NCBI RefSeq assembly: GCF_001558155.1
Contig: NZ_LOAS01000030.1
Location: 1-64,000, forward strand
DNA: 64,000 bases
Reading direction: 5' to 3'
Origin: Aliiruegeria sabulilitoris
GTDB lineage: Bacteria; Pseudomonadota; Alphaproteobacteria; Rhodobacterales; Rhodobacteraceae
Of this stretch, positions 52,217-61,433 are shown in pieces; the first letter of the stretch is position 1; the number at the start of each line of letters is the position of its first letter. The position numbers and the translations under genes are program-made. The notes under the pieces are model-generated. The model had not been told where the DNA came from, made no database searches, and was given only the letters and a program-made list of their open reading frames with translations.

Positions 52217-53116
52217 TTAGACGAAGATGTCGGATCTTGGATATCCGGCGCTGGGGACATCGACCTCTTCCTTCTCTATTCGACCTTTTTTCTCTGTCAT
52301 AGCAACAGGATCACCGGTGCAAACATAGAGTGTTCTGCCGTCTTCACCGCCGAGCATGCATGCAATTCCACCTTGGGAAAGGACCACTTCAGCGATAGGT
52401 TTTCCATCGGGAGATATGCACACGACCTTGGCCTCGAGCGGGTTCGCAACCCAGACGTTGCCAGCAGCGTCCAGACAAATTCCGTCTGGAGCGGATTTGC
52501 GGGTAAAGGTTTTTTCGAGATCTTCAACCACGCCGAGATCGTCGAAGGCGACAAGGACATGATGGTCCGACAGCGCACCATTTGCTCCGATTTGGTATCG
52601 TGACAGACGACCGGCGAATGATTCGCCGACCGTCAGGATGCGACCGTCAGGCGAGATGGTCAGGCCGTTTGGGAAAGGCAGGTTGTCCGAGACAACTCGC
52701 GCATTCCCGTCGGTCTCTGCAACAATGAGCCGCCCGGAAACGTAGGGCTCTGCGCCGACCTGAAACCCGCTGTCGGAGATATAGATGCGGTCGTCGGGCC
52801 CAACAATCAGTTCATTGGGATAGGTCGCGATTCCGTCGAGATCGAGGAAGGTCGAGAACTCGGACTCACCGGGGCGACGCATGAGGATCTTGCGGTCGAA
52901 TGCGGCGGCAAGGACTGCGGTCCCGTCGGATAGAAAATCCATTCCGGCAGGGCCACCAGAAACCGGGATACTGAGCGTTCGCGTGCCATCCGATGAGAAC
53001 GCCCGAACCCCGGAGTCATGGGCAAAAGCCTCTGTGATCCAGAGTTGTCCTGCGCGCCAACGCGGGCTTTCAGGCCATACAAGGCCGTCACAAATGACTG
53101 TGGTGGCGGGAGACAT
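52217..53116 (-). CDS. SMP-30/gluconolactonase-family protein
   Basis: This 299-residue protein fits the six-bladed SMP-30/LRE fold. Marks are the N-terminal GLVWPESPRWRAGQLWITEA (metal Glu in PESP), ATYPNELIVGPDDRIYISDS (Asn in the PNE/PND block), LPFPNGLTISPDGRILTVGE (Asn/Gly) and APDGICLDAAGNVWVANP (metal Asp in PDGIC). It would hydrolyse a lactone or act on a related small ester in a calcium or zinc site. No signal peptide is seen. It shares one base with the AraC stop (TGATG), so both are one operon. Confidence 0.92.
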   Translation of the reverse strand: MSPATTVICDGLVWPESPRWRAGQLWITEAFAHDSGVRAFSSDGTRTLSIPVSGGPAGMDFLSDGTAVLAAAFDRKILMRRPGESEFSTFLDLDGIATYPNELIVGPDDRIYISDSGFQVGAEPYVSGRLIVAETDGNARVVSDNLPFPNGLTISPDGRILTVGESFAGRLSRYQIGANGALSDHHVLVAFDDLGVVEDLEKTFTRKSAPDGICLDAAGNVWVANPLEAKVVCISPDGKPIAEVVLSQGGIACMLGGEDGRTLYVCTGDPVAMTEKKGRIEKEEVDVPSAGYPRSDIFV

Positions 53117-54138
53117 CAGTTCAACATCCGTTCTGCGCGGGTACGTCCCAAAACCTCGGAGGGGCGCTCACCGAACTGCTCGAAAAAACATTGCGCGAAA
53201 CGCCCAGCCTTCGTGAAACCCGCATCCATTGCCACCTGCTTAACCGAATGTGGCGGGTTGTCCTTGTCCGTCAGTCTCTCGTGGGCGGCACACAGCCTGA
53301 ACGACATCAGGCATTTGTAGGGTGCGAGCCCATGCACTTCCTGGAAACACTCGAAGAGACGTGTCTGGCCGACCCTGGTGGCCGCACAGATTTCCGACAG
53401 GCTCGGCACGGAGGCCGAGTGCGCAAGTGTGAGTTGCCGCGCCTCGGCAACAACATCGACCGCATGACGTCGCAAACCATTGTATTTCGAGTTTGTTCTC
53501 AACGCCGTTCTGAACTCCAGAGCCAACACATCCAGGAAGTCTCGCTCGGCCACTTCATGCATGAAGTGCAATTCCTGACGCGCTTCTTGAGACGTTTCCG
53601 CTTCTATCGCCGCATCGATTTGTGTCGCAATGGCGCGCATTAGCATAGGGCTTGGTCGATGAACTGACGCCCTGAAGTCGAAGGAGTCGGCACAATGGCC
53701 AAACATTGAGCGCATTGCAGCTTCGAGCGCATCGCGTTTCGGCCCTAACGTGAGGGCGTCGCGATTTTCGCCCCTTGTCGTGTAGCCGTTCGGATTGTTC
53801 GTCAGAAAGGCTTCGCCCGCACGGGCCTCTCGACCGTCAAACACATAGCTTCCGTCCCACGAAAGGGGAATGTGCAGCGTGATCCACTCCGGATCCGGAA
53901 CGTTGTAGGCGGAATACGCCTGTGGCACGTGCATGCGCGTGATTACAGTGTTTCGACCAGCGAGTTTGAAAGCGTGCATAGCCGGGGGCTTCTTCCCCAG
54001 AAAGACAATGCCGCCTTCGCGAACCGGCAAGCCGCGGCTCTGCTGACGCATGGTCGAGATCTTGCGCAGTCCAGAGGCCTCGCCCGCGCATGGAGATGGG
54101 ATAACCCCGGCGCTTTTATCCATGAAACTCATCGCCAA
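53116..54138 (-). CDS. AraC-family transcriptional regulator
   Basis: The 340-residue protein has an N-terminal sensing domain of the AraC-binding-like type and the C-terminal pair of helix-turn-helices: LSEICAATRVGQTRLFECFQ, then YKCLMSFRLCAAHERL and VKQVAMDAGFTKAGRFAQCF, with FGERPSEVL. This is typical of AraC/XylS activators. It is divergent from the amidohydrolase gene and coupled to the SMP-30 gene, so it likely activates one or both. Alternative starts exist within the first 35 residues. Confidence 0.9.
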   Translation of the reverse strand: MAMSFMDKSAGVIPSPCAGEASGLRKISTMRQQSRGLPVREGGIVFLGKKPPAMHAFKLAGRNTVITRMHVPQAYSAYNVPDPEWITLHIPLSWDGSYVFDGREARAGEAFLTNNPNGYTTRGENRDALTLGPKRDALEAAMRSMFGHCADSFDFRASVHRPSPMLMRAIATQIDAAIEAETSQEARQELHFMHEVAERDFLDVLALEFRTALRTNSKYNGLRRHAVDVVAEARQLTLAHSASVPSLSEICAATRVGQTRLFECFQEVHGLAPYKCLMSFRLCAAHERLTDKDNPPHSVKQVAMDAGFTKAGRFAQCFFEQFGERPSEVLGRTRAERMLN

Positions 54139-54161
54139 TCAAATGTACTAACCTTGCCTAT

Positions 54162-54193
54162 AGCGAAAGATCTTAGCTCATTGAGCGAAAGAT
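54162..54193. promoter_or_regulatory. Direct repeat, candidate AraC-type operator
   Basis: AGCGAAAGAT occurs at 54162-54171 and 54184-54193, start-to-start distance 22 bp, two helical turns. AraC/XylS proteins bind such direct half sites through their two HTH motifs. The pair lies in the 136-bp gap between the divergent AraC and amidohydrolase genes. Confidence 0.6.
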
Positions 54194-54274
54194 TCGGGCC
54201 TTCAAAATGTTAAACCTTTCGTGAGCAACCGCTAACACTGTCAGACAAAACCGAAGCCTCGAGGTGTCAGCCCA

Positions 54275-55624
54275 ATGCTCACGCTCAATCGCAGAACCTT
54301 TCTGCAAGGTAGCGCCGCTGCTTGTGTCCTTCCGGCGACGGGGCTGGCGCAAGCCTCCGGATCTACCGCTACCCTCATTCGCGGTGCGAAGATCTTTGAC
54401 GGCACATCGGATCAACTCGCGACCGGGCTCGACGTTCTGGTGCGTGACGGGATGATCGCACAGGTGGGGGAGGCCTTGTCAGACGACGATGCCACCGTGA
54501 TCGATGCCGATGGGCGCACCCTGACGCCGGGGATGAGTGATGCGCATGTCCACATCATGTGGAACGATACCATCGAAAACCTGATCTACGCTTCGCCCCA
54601 CGAGTATACGGGAGCCATGGCAGCCGAAAGTGCCCGGCGTATGCTGATGCGTGGTTTCACCACCGTGCGCGACATGGGTGGCCCGTCCTTCGGGTTGAAA
54701 AAGGCGATAGACGATGGCGTCGTGCCGGGGCCGCGCATCCTTCCTTCCGGTTTCTTCATTTCGCAGACGTCCGGCCATGGCGATTTCGACCCCCGGATGA
54801 ATTACAATTCGCCCCATTTCGGCAAACAGGTGGATCCCGCCTATCAGCGCGGTTGGACGATCATAGCGGACGGCGTTCCTGAGGTGACGAAGGCCACGCG
54901 CGAGATTCTCAGATACGGTGCGACCCAAATCAAGATCATGGGCTCTGGCTCCATAACCGGTGCGCACGATCCCCTCGACGTCACAGAGTTCACCCCGGAA
55001 GAGCTTTTCGCCATCGTTCAGGCCGCGAAAAACTGGGGCACCTACGCGACGATTCACGCCTACACCGATGTGGCGATCTTCAATGCCATCAAGGCCGGCG
55101 TGCGCTCTATCGAGCATGGCCTCTTTGCATCCGAGACAACGATGCAAATGATGAAGGAAGCCGACATCTTTTTTTCCACCCAGTTCCTGTCTTTCAGCGT
55201 CGGACCAGAACAGGCTGGTATGACCGGGAGTTCCGTTCCCAAATATCTTGAGGCGCAGGCCGGTGCGACCAATGGTTATGAGCGCTCCAAGGCGCTTGGC
55301 CTGAAAATGGCATTCGGGACCGACATTCTCGGCACGATCGATCTTGGCCCGTTCCAAAGCCAGGAGTTCACTGCCCGAACAGCGTACTACGAGCCTGTCG
55401 ACATTCTCCGCCAGGCGACCTCTCTGAACGCCGAACTGTTTGAACGATCAGGTCGGCGGCACCCTTATCAGGATGGCCCGATTGGCGTCATCAGGGAAGG
55501 TGCCTACGGGGACCTTCTTCTCGTCAACGGCAACCCGCTCGAAGACATTTCGCCTCTGGCGAATCCAGAGGACGGTCTGGCGCTCATCATGAAGGGCGGC
55601 CAGGTCTTCAAGAACACCCTATGA
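54275..55624 (+). CDS. Exported imidazolonepropionase-like amidohydrolase
   Basis: This 449-residue metal-dependent hydrolase starts LNRRTFLQGSAAA, a twin-arginine signal. LTPGMSDAHVHIMW gives the HxH metal motif; FTTVRDMGGPSFGL, a Lys in ATQIKIMGSGS, His in TIHAYTD, His in SIEHGLF and Asp in AFGTDILG follow in order. This is the imidazolonepropionase-related/prolidase-like branch of amidohydrolases (PF01979), which cut amides, ureas and peptides with one or two metals. Substrate unknown. Its export and the neighbours (porin, second amidohydrolase) suggest degradation of an external amide or peptide. Confidence 0.9.
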   Translation: MLTLNRRTFLQGSAAACVLPATGLAQASGSTATLIRGAKIFDGTSDQLATGLDVLVRDGMIAQVGEALSDDDATVIDADGRTLTPGMSDAHVHIMWNDTIENLIYASPHEYTGAMAAESARRMLMRGFTTVRDMGGPSFGLKKAIDDGVVPGPRILPSGFFISQTSGHGDFDPRMNYNSPHFGKQVDPAYQRGWTIIADGVPEVTKATREILRYGATQIKIMGSGSITGAHDPLDVTEFTPEELFAIVQAAKNWGTYATIHAYTDVAIFNAIKAGVRSIEHGLFASETTMQMMKEADIFFSTQFLSFSVGPEQAGMTGSSVPKYLEAQAGATNGYERSKALGLKMAFGTDILGTIDLGPFQSQEFTARTAYYEPVDILRQATSLNAELFERSGRRHPYQDGPIGVIREGAYGDLLLVNGNPLEDISPLANPEDGLALIMKGGQVFKNTL

Positions 55625-55635
55625 TGGAGATTGGA

Positions 55636-56916
55636 ATGCTGAACAAAGCGCGGCTTGACGGTGTTTTTGTGCAAGTCCACAGATCATCGATCGCGATTTC
55701 CGCCGCGGCTGTGCTTTTGGTCGTACCCGTTTCGCTGCATGCTCAGTCGGCCGGCGATGTCCTTTCTGGGCCGGACTCGACGCCCTCTTTGCTTGCCTCC
55801 GACGATCAGGAAAAGGACGATGTACTGGATGTCGACCTTCAGAACGCGTGGTCGGAACGTAAAGCGTCGATAAAGGACCGAACCGGTCTCGACTTCGGCT
55901 TCGACTACAATGCCTTGGGATTTGTTGCGTCCGAGAGTCTTGGGGAAGATACGGCTGGCAGCGGGGCGTTCCGGTTATTTGGCTCCTGGGAGTTGGCGGG
56001 ACGCGGATCGGAAAACAATGGCAGTCTCGTGTTCAAGTTCGAGAATCGCCATCGATATGGAAATGTCGCGGTAACGGACTTTGGTCCGGAACTGGGATAC
56101 GCGGGACTGGTGAGCTCAGTCTTCAGCGATCAGGGATGGCGTACGACCCACCTTTACTGGGAACAAAATTTCGCAGAGGGCCGCGGGGTTGCCTATGTCG
56201 GCTGGCTGGATGTTACGGACTATGTGGATGTCTATGCGCTGGCGAGTCCATGGCAGGGTTTCTCAAATCTCGCGTTTCAAACCGGGTCCGGAACGATCGG
56301 AGGGCTGCCGGATGGAGCTCTCGGCGCGGCGGCTGGCTACTTCCTGAATGACAACATATACGTCGCCGCCGGTGTCGCAGATGCCAATGCGGATGCTGCG
56401 GACCCACATGCCGGATGGGATACGCTTTTCAATCAGGGCGAGACCTTCAAGTCATTCGAGATCGGCTGGACCACCGGTCAGAAGGCGCGTTTCGTGAACA
56501 ACGCCCACCTGACGTTCTGGCAAATTGATGAACGCGAGGAGGCCGGGACGCCTGAGGGCCATGGTGTGGCTTTCAGTGTCAGCCAGATCGTGGGCGAGCA
56601 CTGGTTCCCATTCCTGCGCGGCGGCTGGTCGGACGGGGGCGGCAGCCTCTATGAGACCGCCTTGAGCACCGGATTTGGCTATTCTCAGGATCCGAGCCGA
56701 AGCATCCTTGGCGCCGGTATCAACTGGAGCCGTCCCAACGAAGAAACCTTTGGGGCGGTGTTGGACGACCAAATCACGGTCGAGGTCTTTCAGAAGTGGC
56801 AATTGACGGAAGGCTTCGAACTCACGCCAAGCATCCAGATCATCCAGAATCCTGCATTCAATCCAGATGAGGACATGATCGCTCTGTTCGGGCTGCGTTT
56901 CAGGGCAGCATTTTGA
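55636..56916 (+). CDS. Outer-membrane porin of carbohydrate-porin type
   Basis: The ATG at 55636 follows GGAG; the earlier ATGs at 55621 and 55624 overlap the previous stop and are possible. The product of about 426 residues has a signal peptide (SSIAISAAAVLLVVPVSLHA). The mature part has barrel strands and the OprB-like block LDFGFDYNALGFVASESLGE, FKFENRHRYG and LYWEQNFAEGRGVAYVGWLD, with the C-terminal strand ending LFGLRFRAAF. It should admit small solutes for the periplasmic hydrolases on either side. Confidence 0.85.
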   Translation: MLNKARLDGVFVQVHRSSIAISAAAVLLVVPVSLHAQSAGDVLSGPDSTPSLLASDDQEKDDVLDVDLQNAWSERKASIKDRTGLDFGFDYNALGFVASESLGEDTAGSGAFRLFGSWELAGRGSENNGSLVFKFENRHRYGNVAVTDFGPELGYAGLVSSVFSDQGWRTTHLYWEQNFAEGRGVAYVGWLDVTDYVDVYALASPWQGFSNLAFQTGSGTIGGLPDGALGAAAGYFLNDNIYVAAGVADANADAADPHAGWDTLFNQGETFKSFEIGWTTGQKARFVNNAHLTFWQIDEREEAGTPEGHGVAFSVSQIVGEHWFPFLRGGWSDGGGSLYETALSTGFGYSQDPSRSILGAGINWSRPNEETFGAVLDDQITVEVFQKWQLTEGFELTPSIQIIQNPAFNPDEDMIALFGLRFRAAF

Positions 56917-57161
56917 TGCATGGCTCGCATGAGGTTGCCGATCGTTACGGCAAAGGGTCGGTTCAAGCCATCACATTCGAGGACTTGAACCGGGAGTTGG
57001 CCATCGCACCAGTTCCCATCGACGCCGGTGCGCTGGATGAACCAGACGAGAAAAACCGAGAAATGGCTGGCCCCCGTCGAATGGTGATTGATGGCGCCGC
57101 CTGCATTCAACCGCAGCAATTGACAATACAAGGGAAAGAGCGCCGATGCCACGCAAGTTGA
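56916..57161 (+). CDS. Doubtful small ORF after porin
   Basis: An 81-codon frame starts at an ATG sharing one base with the porin stop and runs into the next gene. Its composition is neutral, with no motif or signal. It may be a real coupled gene or just intergenic sequence. Confidence 0.25.
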   Translation: MHGSHEVADRYGKGSVQAITFEDLNRELAIAPVPIDAGALDEPDEKNREMAGPRRMVIDGAACIQPQQLTIQGKERRCHAS

Positions 57162-57520
57162 TCATGACGGCGACCTTTCTTTCCATGATTGCAACGCTCT
57201 CCAACGCTCAAAACGACAACTCCAACGGTCTGAGCGGGCTCGTCTTCCCGCCCTCGACCGCTCCGATCACTGGGGGCGACACCCTCAACTCGGATGGTGG
57301 AACCACGGCCTTCAATGATCTCGTGCGATCGGCTGGCATCGATGTCAGCTCGCTGGGGGAAAAACTTGGTCAAGATGGCGACCCGCTCAGCAATGGTGCG
57401 GGATTTGCCCAAGTGCTTTGCTCGCTGCACAAGCGTCTGGAGACACGAGCCGTTGCTCCGAGTTTTGCTGGCTCTCCCGCCGCGAGGAGCGGGTCCTTCG
57501 ATCCGCTCGCATTGAATTAA
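57146..57520 (+). CDS. Secreted hypothetical protein
   Basis: GGGAAAGAG precedes the ATG. This 124-residue protein has a signal peptide ([20 protein letters not shown], cleavage near residue 21). The mature part is polar and Ser/Gly/Asp rich ([17 protein letters not shown]) and not of known family. It lies between the porin and the acylase-like gene, in the same direction. Confidence 0.6.
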   Translation: MPRKLIMTATFLSMIATLSNAQNDNSNGLSGLVFPPSTAPITGGDTLNSDGGTTAFNDLVRSAGIDVSSLGEKLGQDGDPLSNGAGFAQVLCSLHKRLETRAVAPSFAGSPAARSGSFDPLALN

Positions 57521-57551
57521 CCAAAAACAGGTAATCAGAGAGGAAATACAG

Positions 57552-59243
57552 ATGTCCGTATCCGTCAAGAAGACCAAGCGGCTGTTGGCCGCGAGTCCGG
57601 CGTTTGCCCTTTCAGTCGGATTGGTATTTGGCCAACCCGTTTTCGCACAGGATTACGACACGGTTATCCTCAATGGACGCGTCATGGATCCTGAGACGAT
57701 GCTCGACGCGGTCCTTAACGTGGGGATCACGGACGGCATCATCCAGACGATTACGCAAGACGAGATCACCGGCGCGGAGACGATCTATGCCCAGGGACAT
57801 GTTGTGGCGCCGGGATTCATCGACATCCATTTTCACGCGCTCGACGGTCTTTCGTTGAAGCTTGCTGCGCTGGACGGCGTCACGACGGGCATGGACCTTG
57901 AGATCGGGGCAATAAACGTCGCCGAATGGTACAAGGCCAAGGACGGCGCGTGGCCGTTGAACTACGGCACAGGTGTCAGCCAGGAAGGCGCACGCTTGAG
58001 GGTGCACGACCCCGAAGTCGCGATTGATGGCTGGTATGACGCGCCACTTGTTCTGGGCGGGCTGCGGGCGGAGGCCTGTTCGGACGGATTCTGTGGTTGG
58101 CAGGACGGACGTAGCAATCTGGATCAATTGAACCAAGTTCTGTCCCATATCGACGAAGAGCTTCGCCAAGGCGCCCTCAATATTGCGTCCACTGTGGGCT
58201 ACATGGCCAATGGTCTTACGACCTACGAGATGTTCAAGACACAGGAAGTCGGATCTCTATACGGCCGTTATCTTGGGGCGCATGTGCGTTTTCACGGGAG
58301 CCCTGTGACACCCGAGGCGCCGCTGGGATTCGATGAAATCCTGGCCAACGCGATGGCGCTTGATGCACCGGTAAGCCTGTTGCACAACAATGACTACGGG
58401 TGGTGGGAGAACGAAGAAAAGCTGCAAGCTGCCAGGGCGCAAGGCTACAACGTCTGGTCCGAGTACTATCCCTACACTGCGGCTTCGACGTCGATTTCCT
58501 CTGATTTCTTCAAACCTGAAGTGTACGCCACCTTTGGAGTTCCGTACGAGGACTCGATGTATGATCCCGTTGCTGACAAGTTCCTCACACAGGCGGAGTA
58601 TGAGGCAACGCGTGACACTGACCCCAGTCGTCTCGTCGTCGTCTTCAGCCCTTCTCGCGAGATATGGCTGCCCTACTGGCTGCGGATGCCGCATATGATC
58701 GTGGCTTCGGACTCGATCTACTCGGGCAAGGGGCTCGACAGCTGGGATCTGGATCCGTCCGAGTATCAGGGTCACCCGCGAACCGCTGGCACCCGCGGAA
58801 CTGTGTTTCGGCTCGGGCGTGAACAGGGTGTTCCACTCATGTTTTCTCTTGCGCAAATGTCGTACTGGCCGGCGAAGCACCTGGGCGACACAGGCCTGAA
58901 AGACATGAAAATGCGTGGTCGTATGCAGGAAGGGATGGTGGCAGATATCACCATCTTCGATCCAGAGCGCGTTCGCGACAACGCAACCTACAAGGCCGGT
59001 GAACAGGGCAATCCGACGACCGGAATTCCCTACGTCATCGTCAACGGGCAACTGGTGGTCAGAGATGGTCAGTTCCAGAAGGTATGGGCCGGCCAACCCA
59101 TCCGGTTTCCGGTCGAAGAGCGCGGTCGATTTGAGCCTATCGTCGTTGAGGAGTGGCTGCAGAACTTCGCGATCAGACCATTCTCCGTGCAGCAATCGGG
59201 AGCGGACAGCCCTACTCAGGTGTCCTCTGGCGAGGCCGAGTGA
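57552..59243 (+). CDS. Exported N-acyl-D-amino-acid deacylase-like amidohydrolase
   Basis: This 563-residue protein has a signal peptide (to PVFAQ). The urease-like amidohydrolase domain begins [20 protein letters not shown] and has the metal pair in [13 protein letters not shown]. Other marks are [19 protein letters not shown], His in SLLHNNDYG, Asp in IVASDSIY, and the C-terminal [18 protein letters not shown] with [14 protein letters not shown], which is the closing beta-domain typical of D-aminoacylases. It may remove N-acyl groups from D-amino acids in the periplasm; other amide substrates are possible. Confidence 0.88.
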   Translation: MSVSVKKTKRLLAASPAFALSVGLVFGQPVFAQDYDTVILNGRVMDPETMLDAVLNVGITDGIIQTITQDEITGAETIYAQGHVVAPGFIDIHFHALDGLSLKLAALDGVTTGMDLEIGAINVAEWYKAKDGAWPLNYGTGVSQEGARLRVHDPEVAIDGWYDAPLVLGGLRAEACSDGFCGWQDGRSNLDQLNQVLSHIDEELRQGALNIASTVGYMANGLTTYEMFKTQEVGSLYGRYLGAHVRFHGSPVTPEAPLGFDEILANAMALDAPVSLLHNNDYGWWENEEKLQAARAQGYNVWSEYYPYTAASTSISSDFFKPEVYATFGVPYEDSMYDPVADKFLTQAEYEATRDTDPSRLVVVFSPSREIWLPYWLRMPHMIVASDSIYSGKGLDSWDLDPSEYQGHPRTAGTRGTVFRLGREQGVPLMFSLAQMSYWPAKHLGDTGLKDMKMRGRMQEGMVADITIFDPERVRDNATYKAGEQGNPTTGIPYVIVNGQLVVRDGQFQKVWAGQPIRFPVEERGRFEPIVVEEWLQNFAIRPFSVQQSGADSPTQVSSGEAE

Positions 59244-59316
59244 CGCCCTTCTCGTCAACATGCTTCATCCTGGTGTTCCGCTGCATCAGAAGGGTGACGG
59301 TTTGAGCACGTCAGCA

Positions 59317-59342
59317 GGGACTGTTTCCGATGAAGCAGTCCC
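59317..59342. terminator. Weak hairpin after acylase gene
   Basis: GGGACTG and CAGTCCC pair over a 12-nt loop and are followed by TTCGG rather than a T-run. A termination role for the rightward operon is possible but not strong. Confidence 0.3.
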
Positions 59343-59578
59343 TTCGGAGGACAGCGCGCCTATACGTTTGTCGGCCTTTGCCGAACAGGGACGAGCCGGG
59401 TGGGCATTCTCGCTTTGGGCGGGTGGGTAGACGCCCAAAATCTTCTCTGCGCGCTCGCGGCTTGGGTCTCAAGAGCAAGACAAGGACCTGAGCTGTGTGT
59501 GAGCGTCGCAGGTGAAGATCTGGCGGGCGAGGCGGGCTCTATCTCACCGAATAATCGAGGATAGAAACCACTCTGATT

Positions 59579-60193
59579 TCAGTCGTTGCCTGTAGACTTT
59601 CGTTCGAGGATTTTTGAGCGAATACGCTCCTGCCATTCATTGAGCGCGACGGTATCGGTCGTTCCGGTGGCCGCAACGACAGTCTCCGCATTGAGCAGCC
59701 ACATGCTAAGCATTCGGGTTTCTCCGTCTGAGACAAAGATGGTCTCGTCGCTGGCCTGCTGTTGGAGAGATCCGGAAACCTGCACCATAACGTATGGAGT
59801 GGAGATCGGAGACGGCTCTGCAAGCTGGACACGGATCAGTTGGTTCGGAGGCGGAGGCGGCATGTGGCTGCACATGCCCACCTCCGGAACGAGATAGGCA
59901 ATCGGGGCCCCCGCGTCGTTTGATCCCGCAGGGATGAGAAAGCCATTGATCGCGACGTCCGCGTCTTCAAGGTCGGCGTTCGTTGATGTCGTCGCGCGCT
60001 TGCGGTTCTCGGCAACAATCCAACGCTGCGCAAGAAGCGCTTCGATATCATGCCCATTGTCCTCAAGACGCGTGCCGGCGTCCGCAAGGCTGGTCATCAG
60101 GCGCTCTTGCGCGTCTTCGGGGATATCGCCTTGCTCGAACCTGGTCTCAAGTCGGACAACAGTGCGGAGCCCCTCCAGCATTTCGAGACCCAT
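59579..60193 (-). CDS. DUF3299-like protein
   Basis: This 204-residue protein contains AINGFLIPAGSN, then AYLVPEVGMCSHMPPPPPNQLI (residues 99-120). The C-x-H-x-P5-NQ block is the hallmark of DUF3299, where it is usually GACIHVPPPPPNQ. Family members are exported and of unknown role, perhaps metal-binding through the Cys and His. No signal peptide is visible from this start, so the gene may begin upstream or have lost it. It is divergent from the TAXI genes and alone on its strand. Confidence 0.8.
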   Translation of the reverse strand: MGLEMLEGLRTVVRLETRFEQGDIPEDAQERLMTSLADAGTRLEDNGHDIEALLAQRWIVAENRKRATTSTNADLEDADVAINGFLIPAGSNDAGAPIAYLVPEVGMCSHMPPPPPNQLIRVQLAEPSPISTPYVMVQVSGSLQQQASDETIFVSDGETRMLSMWLLNAETVVAATGTTDTVALNEWQERIRSKILERKSTGND

Positions 60194-60400
60194 GTCTCGG
60201 AACGGGTCTTCGTATATCAGAGCTGCGGGTGTCTGACGTCAGCACGCAGATCGGTCAGGCCAAAATGGCCCCTGTGACCCCGTCGCGTATTGTTCCACAG
60301 CAACTGGCGCGTCACCGGAACGCGCCTCCTTCGGGCCACGCCGCTTGAATACTCACCCTCCATGCGCAAGATGTCTCTGGAAAAAATGGGAGAGAGCAAC

Positions 60401-61360
60401 GTGTTCAAGATACTGAAACCTGCCGCCATTCTGGCCGCCGCGAGCATCATGGCAACTGGTGCCGCCAACGCCGAAACGCGCATCACCTACAAATCCGCCA
60501 AGTCGACATCCTCCTACTACCAGATGGGCGTTCAGATCGCCGAGGCGATGAAATCCGCTTCGGGCGGCGATATCATCGTCACCGTCGAGGAAAGCCAGGG
60601 GTCGACCCAGAACGTGATGGAGGTTCGCGCGCGCGGCGGCGACTACGTGTTCACAACGCCGCCGGTGTTGGTGAAGCTCGCCCAGGGCGGCAAGGCGATG
60701 TTCGAAGGTAAGGGTGACCCGTCCTTCGACGAGATCCGGGCATTGTTCCCGATCCCGTCCCTGACCATGCATTTCGTGATGTCCGCCGACAGTGGCGCAA
60801 CCAGCTTTGCAGACCTTGAAGGCAAGACGATCCTGCTGGGCAAAGGCTCTTTCGGGGCTCGCGAAGGTGAAAAGTATCTTGGCCTCTTCGGCCTTGAAGG
60901 CAAGGTCGAGATTGCGGATGTCGAGCTGTCCAATGCGGTTCCGGCCCTGAAGAACGGCCAGATCGACGGCTTTGTCACCGCCGGTTCCTGGCCCGCTCCA
61001 AACGTTGTCGAAGCGGCCGCCTCGACCGGGGTTACGGTTCTGTCGCTGGATGACGAGCAGGTCGCGGCCACCAAGCGCACGCAGCTGACCATTCCCGCCG
61101 GAACCTATGCCGGTCAGGAGGCAGATATCACGACGACCTCCTTGCCGGTGGTCACCTACACGACCACCAAGATGGATGATGACACCGCCTACGCGCTGAC
61201 CAAGGCATTCTGGGAAGCGAAGGCAGACATGGCCGGTGCCGCCCCCTGGTGGAACGGTGTGACAGACGGGCTCATGGCGAATATCTCCGGAAAGATTCAT
61301 CCCGGCGCTGCCCGCTACTACAAGGAAGCCGGCATCGAACTCACGCCCGAGCAGATGTGA
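60401..61360 (+). CDS. TAXI-type TRAP solute-binding protein
   Basis: The GTG at 60401 follows GGGAGAG and gives 319 residues with a signal peptide (LKPAAILAAASIMATGAANA); ATGs at 60362-60386 are alternatives. The mature part is that of TAXI-family binding proteins: YKSAKSTSSYYQMGVQIAEA, VTVEESQGSTQNVMEVRARG, FADLEGKTILLGKGSFG, then AAPWWNGVT. It delivers an organic acid or similar ligand to the fused permease 73 bp downstream. Substrate is unknown. Confidence 0.9.
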   Translation: MFKILKPAAILAAASIMATGAANAETRITYKSAKSTSSYYQMGVQIAEAMKSASGGDIIVTVEESQGSTQNVMEVRARGGDYVFTTPPVLVKLAQGGKAMFEGKGDPSFDEIRALFPIPSLTMHFVMSADSGATSFADLEGKTILLGKGSFGAREGEKYLGLFGLEGKVEIADVELSNAVPALKNGQIDGFVTAGSWPAPNVVEAAASTGVTVLSLDDEQVAATKRTQLTIPAGTYAGQEADITTTSLPVVTYTTTKMDDDTAYALTKAFWEAKADMAGAAPWWNGVTDGLMANISGKIHPGAARYYKEAGIELTPEQM

Positions 61361-61433
61361 TCCGCCCCTGACGGCGCAAGACCAATCGGTTGCGCGGAAC
61401 GCCTTTCGCGCAACCAGACCAGAGAGGCAGGCG

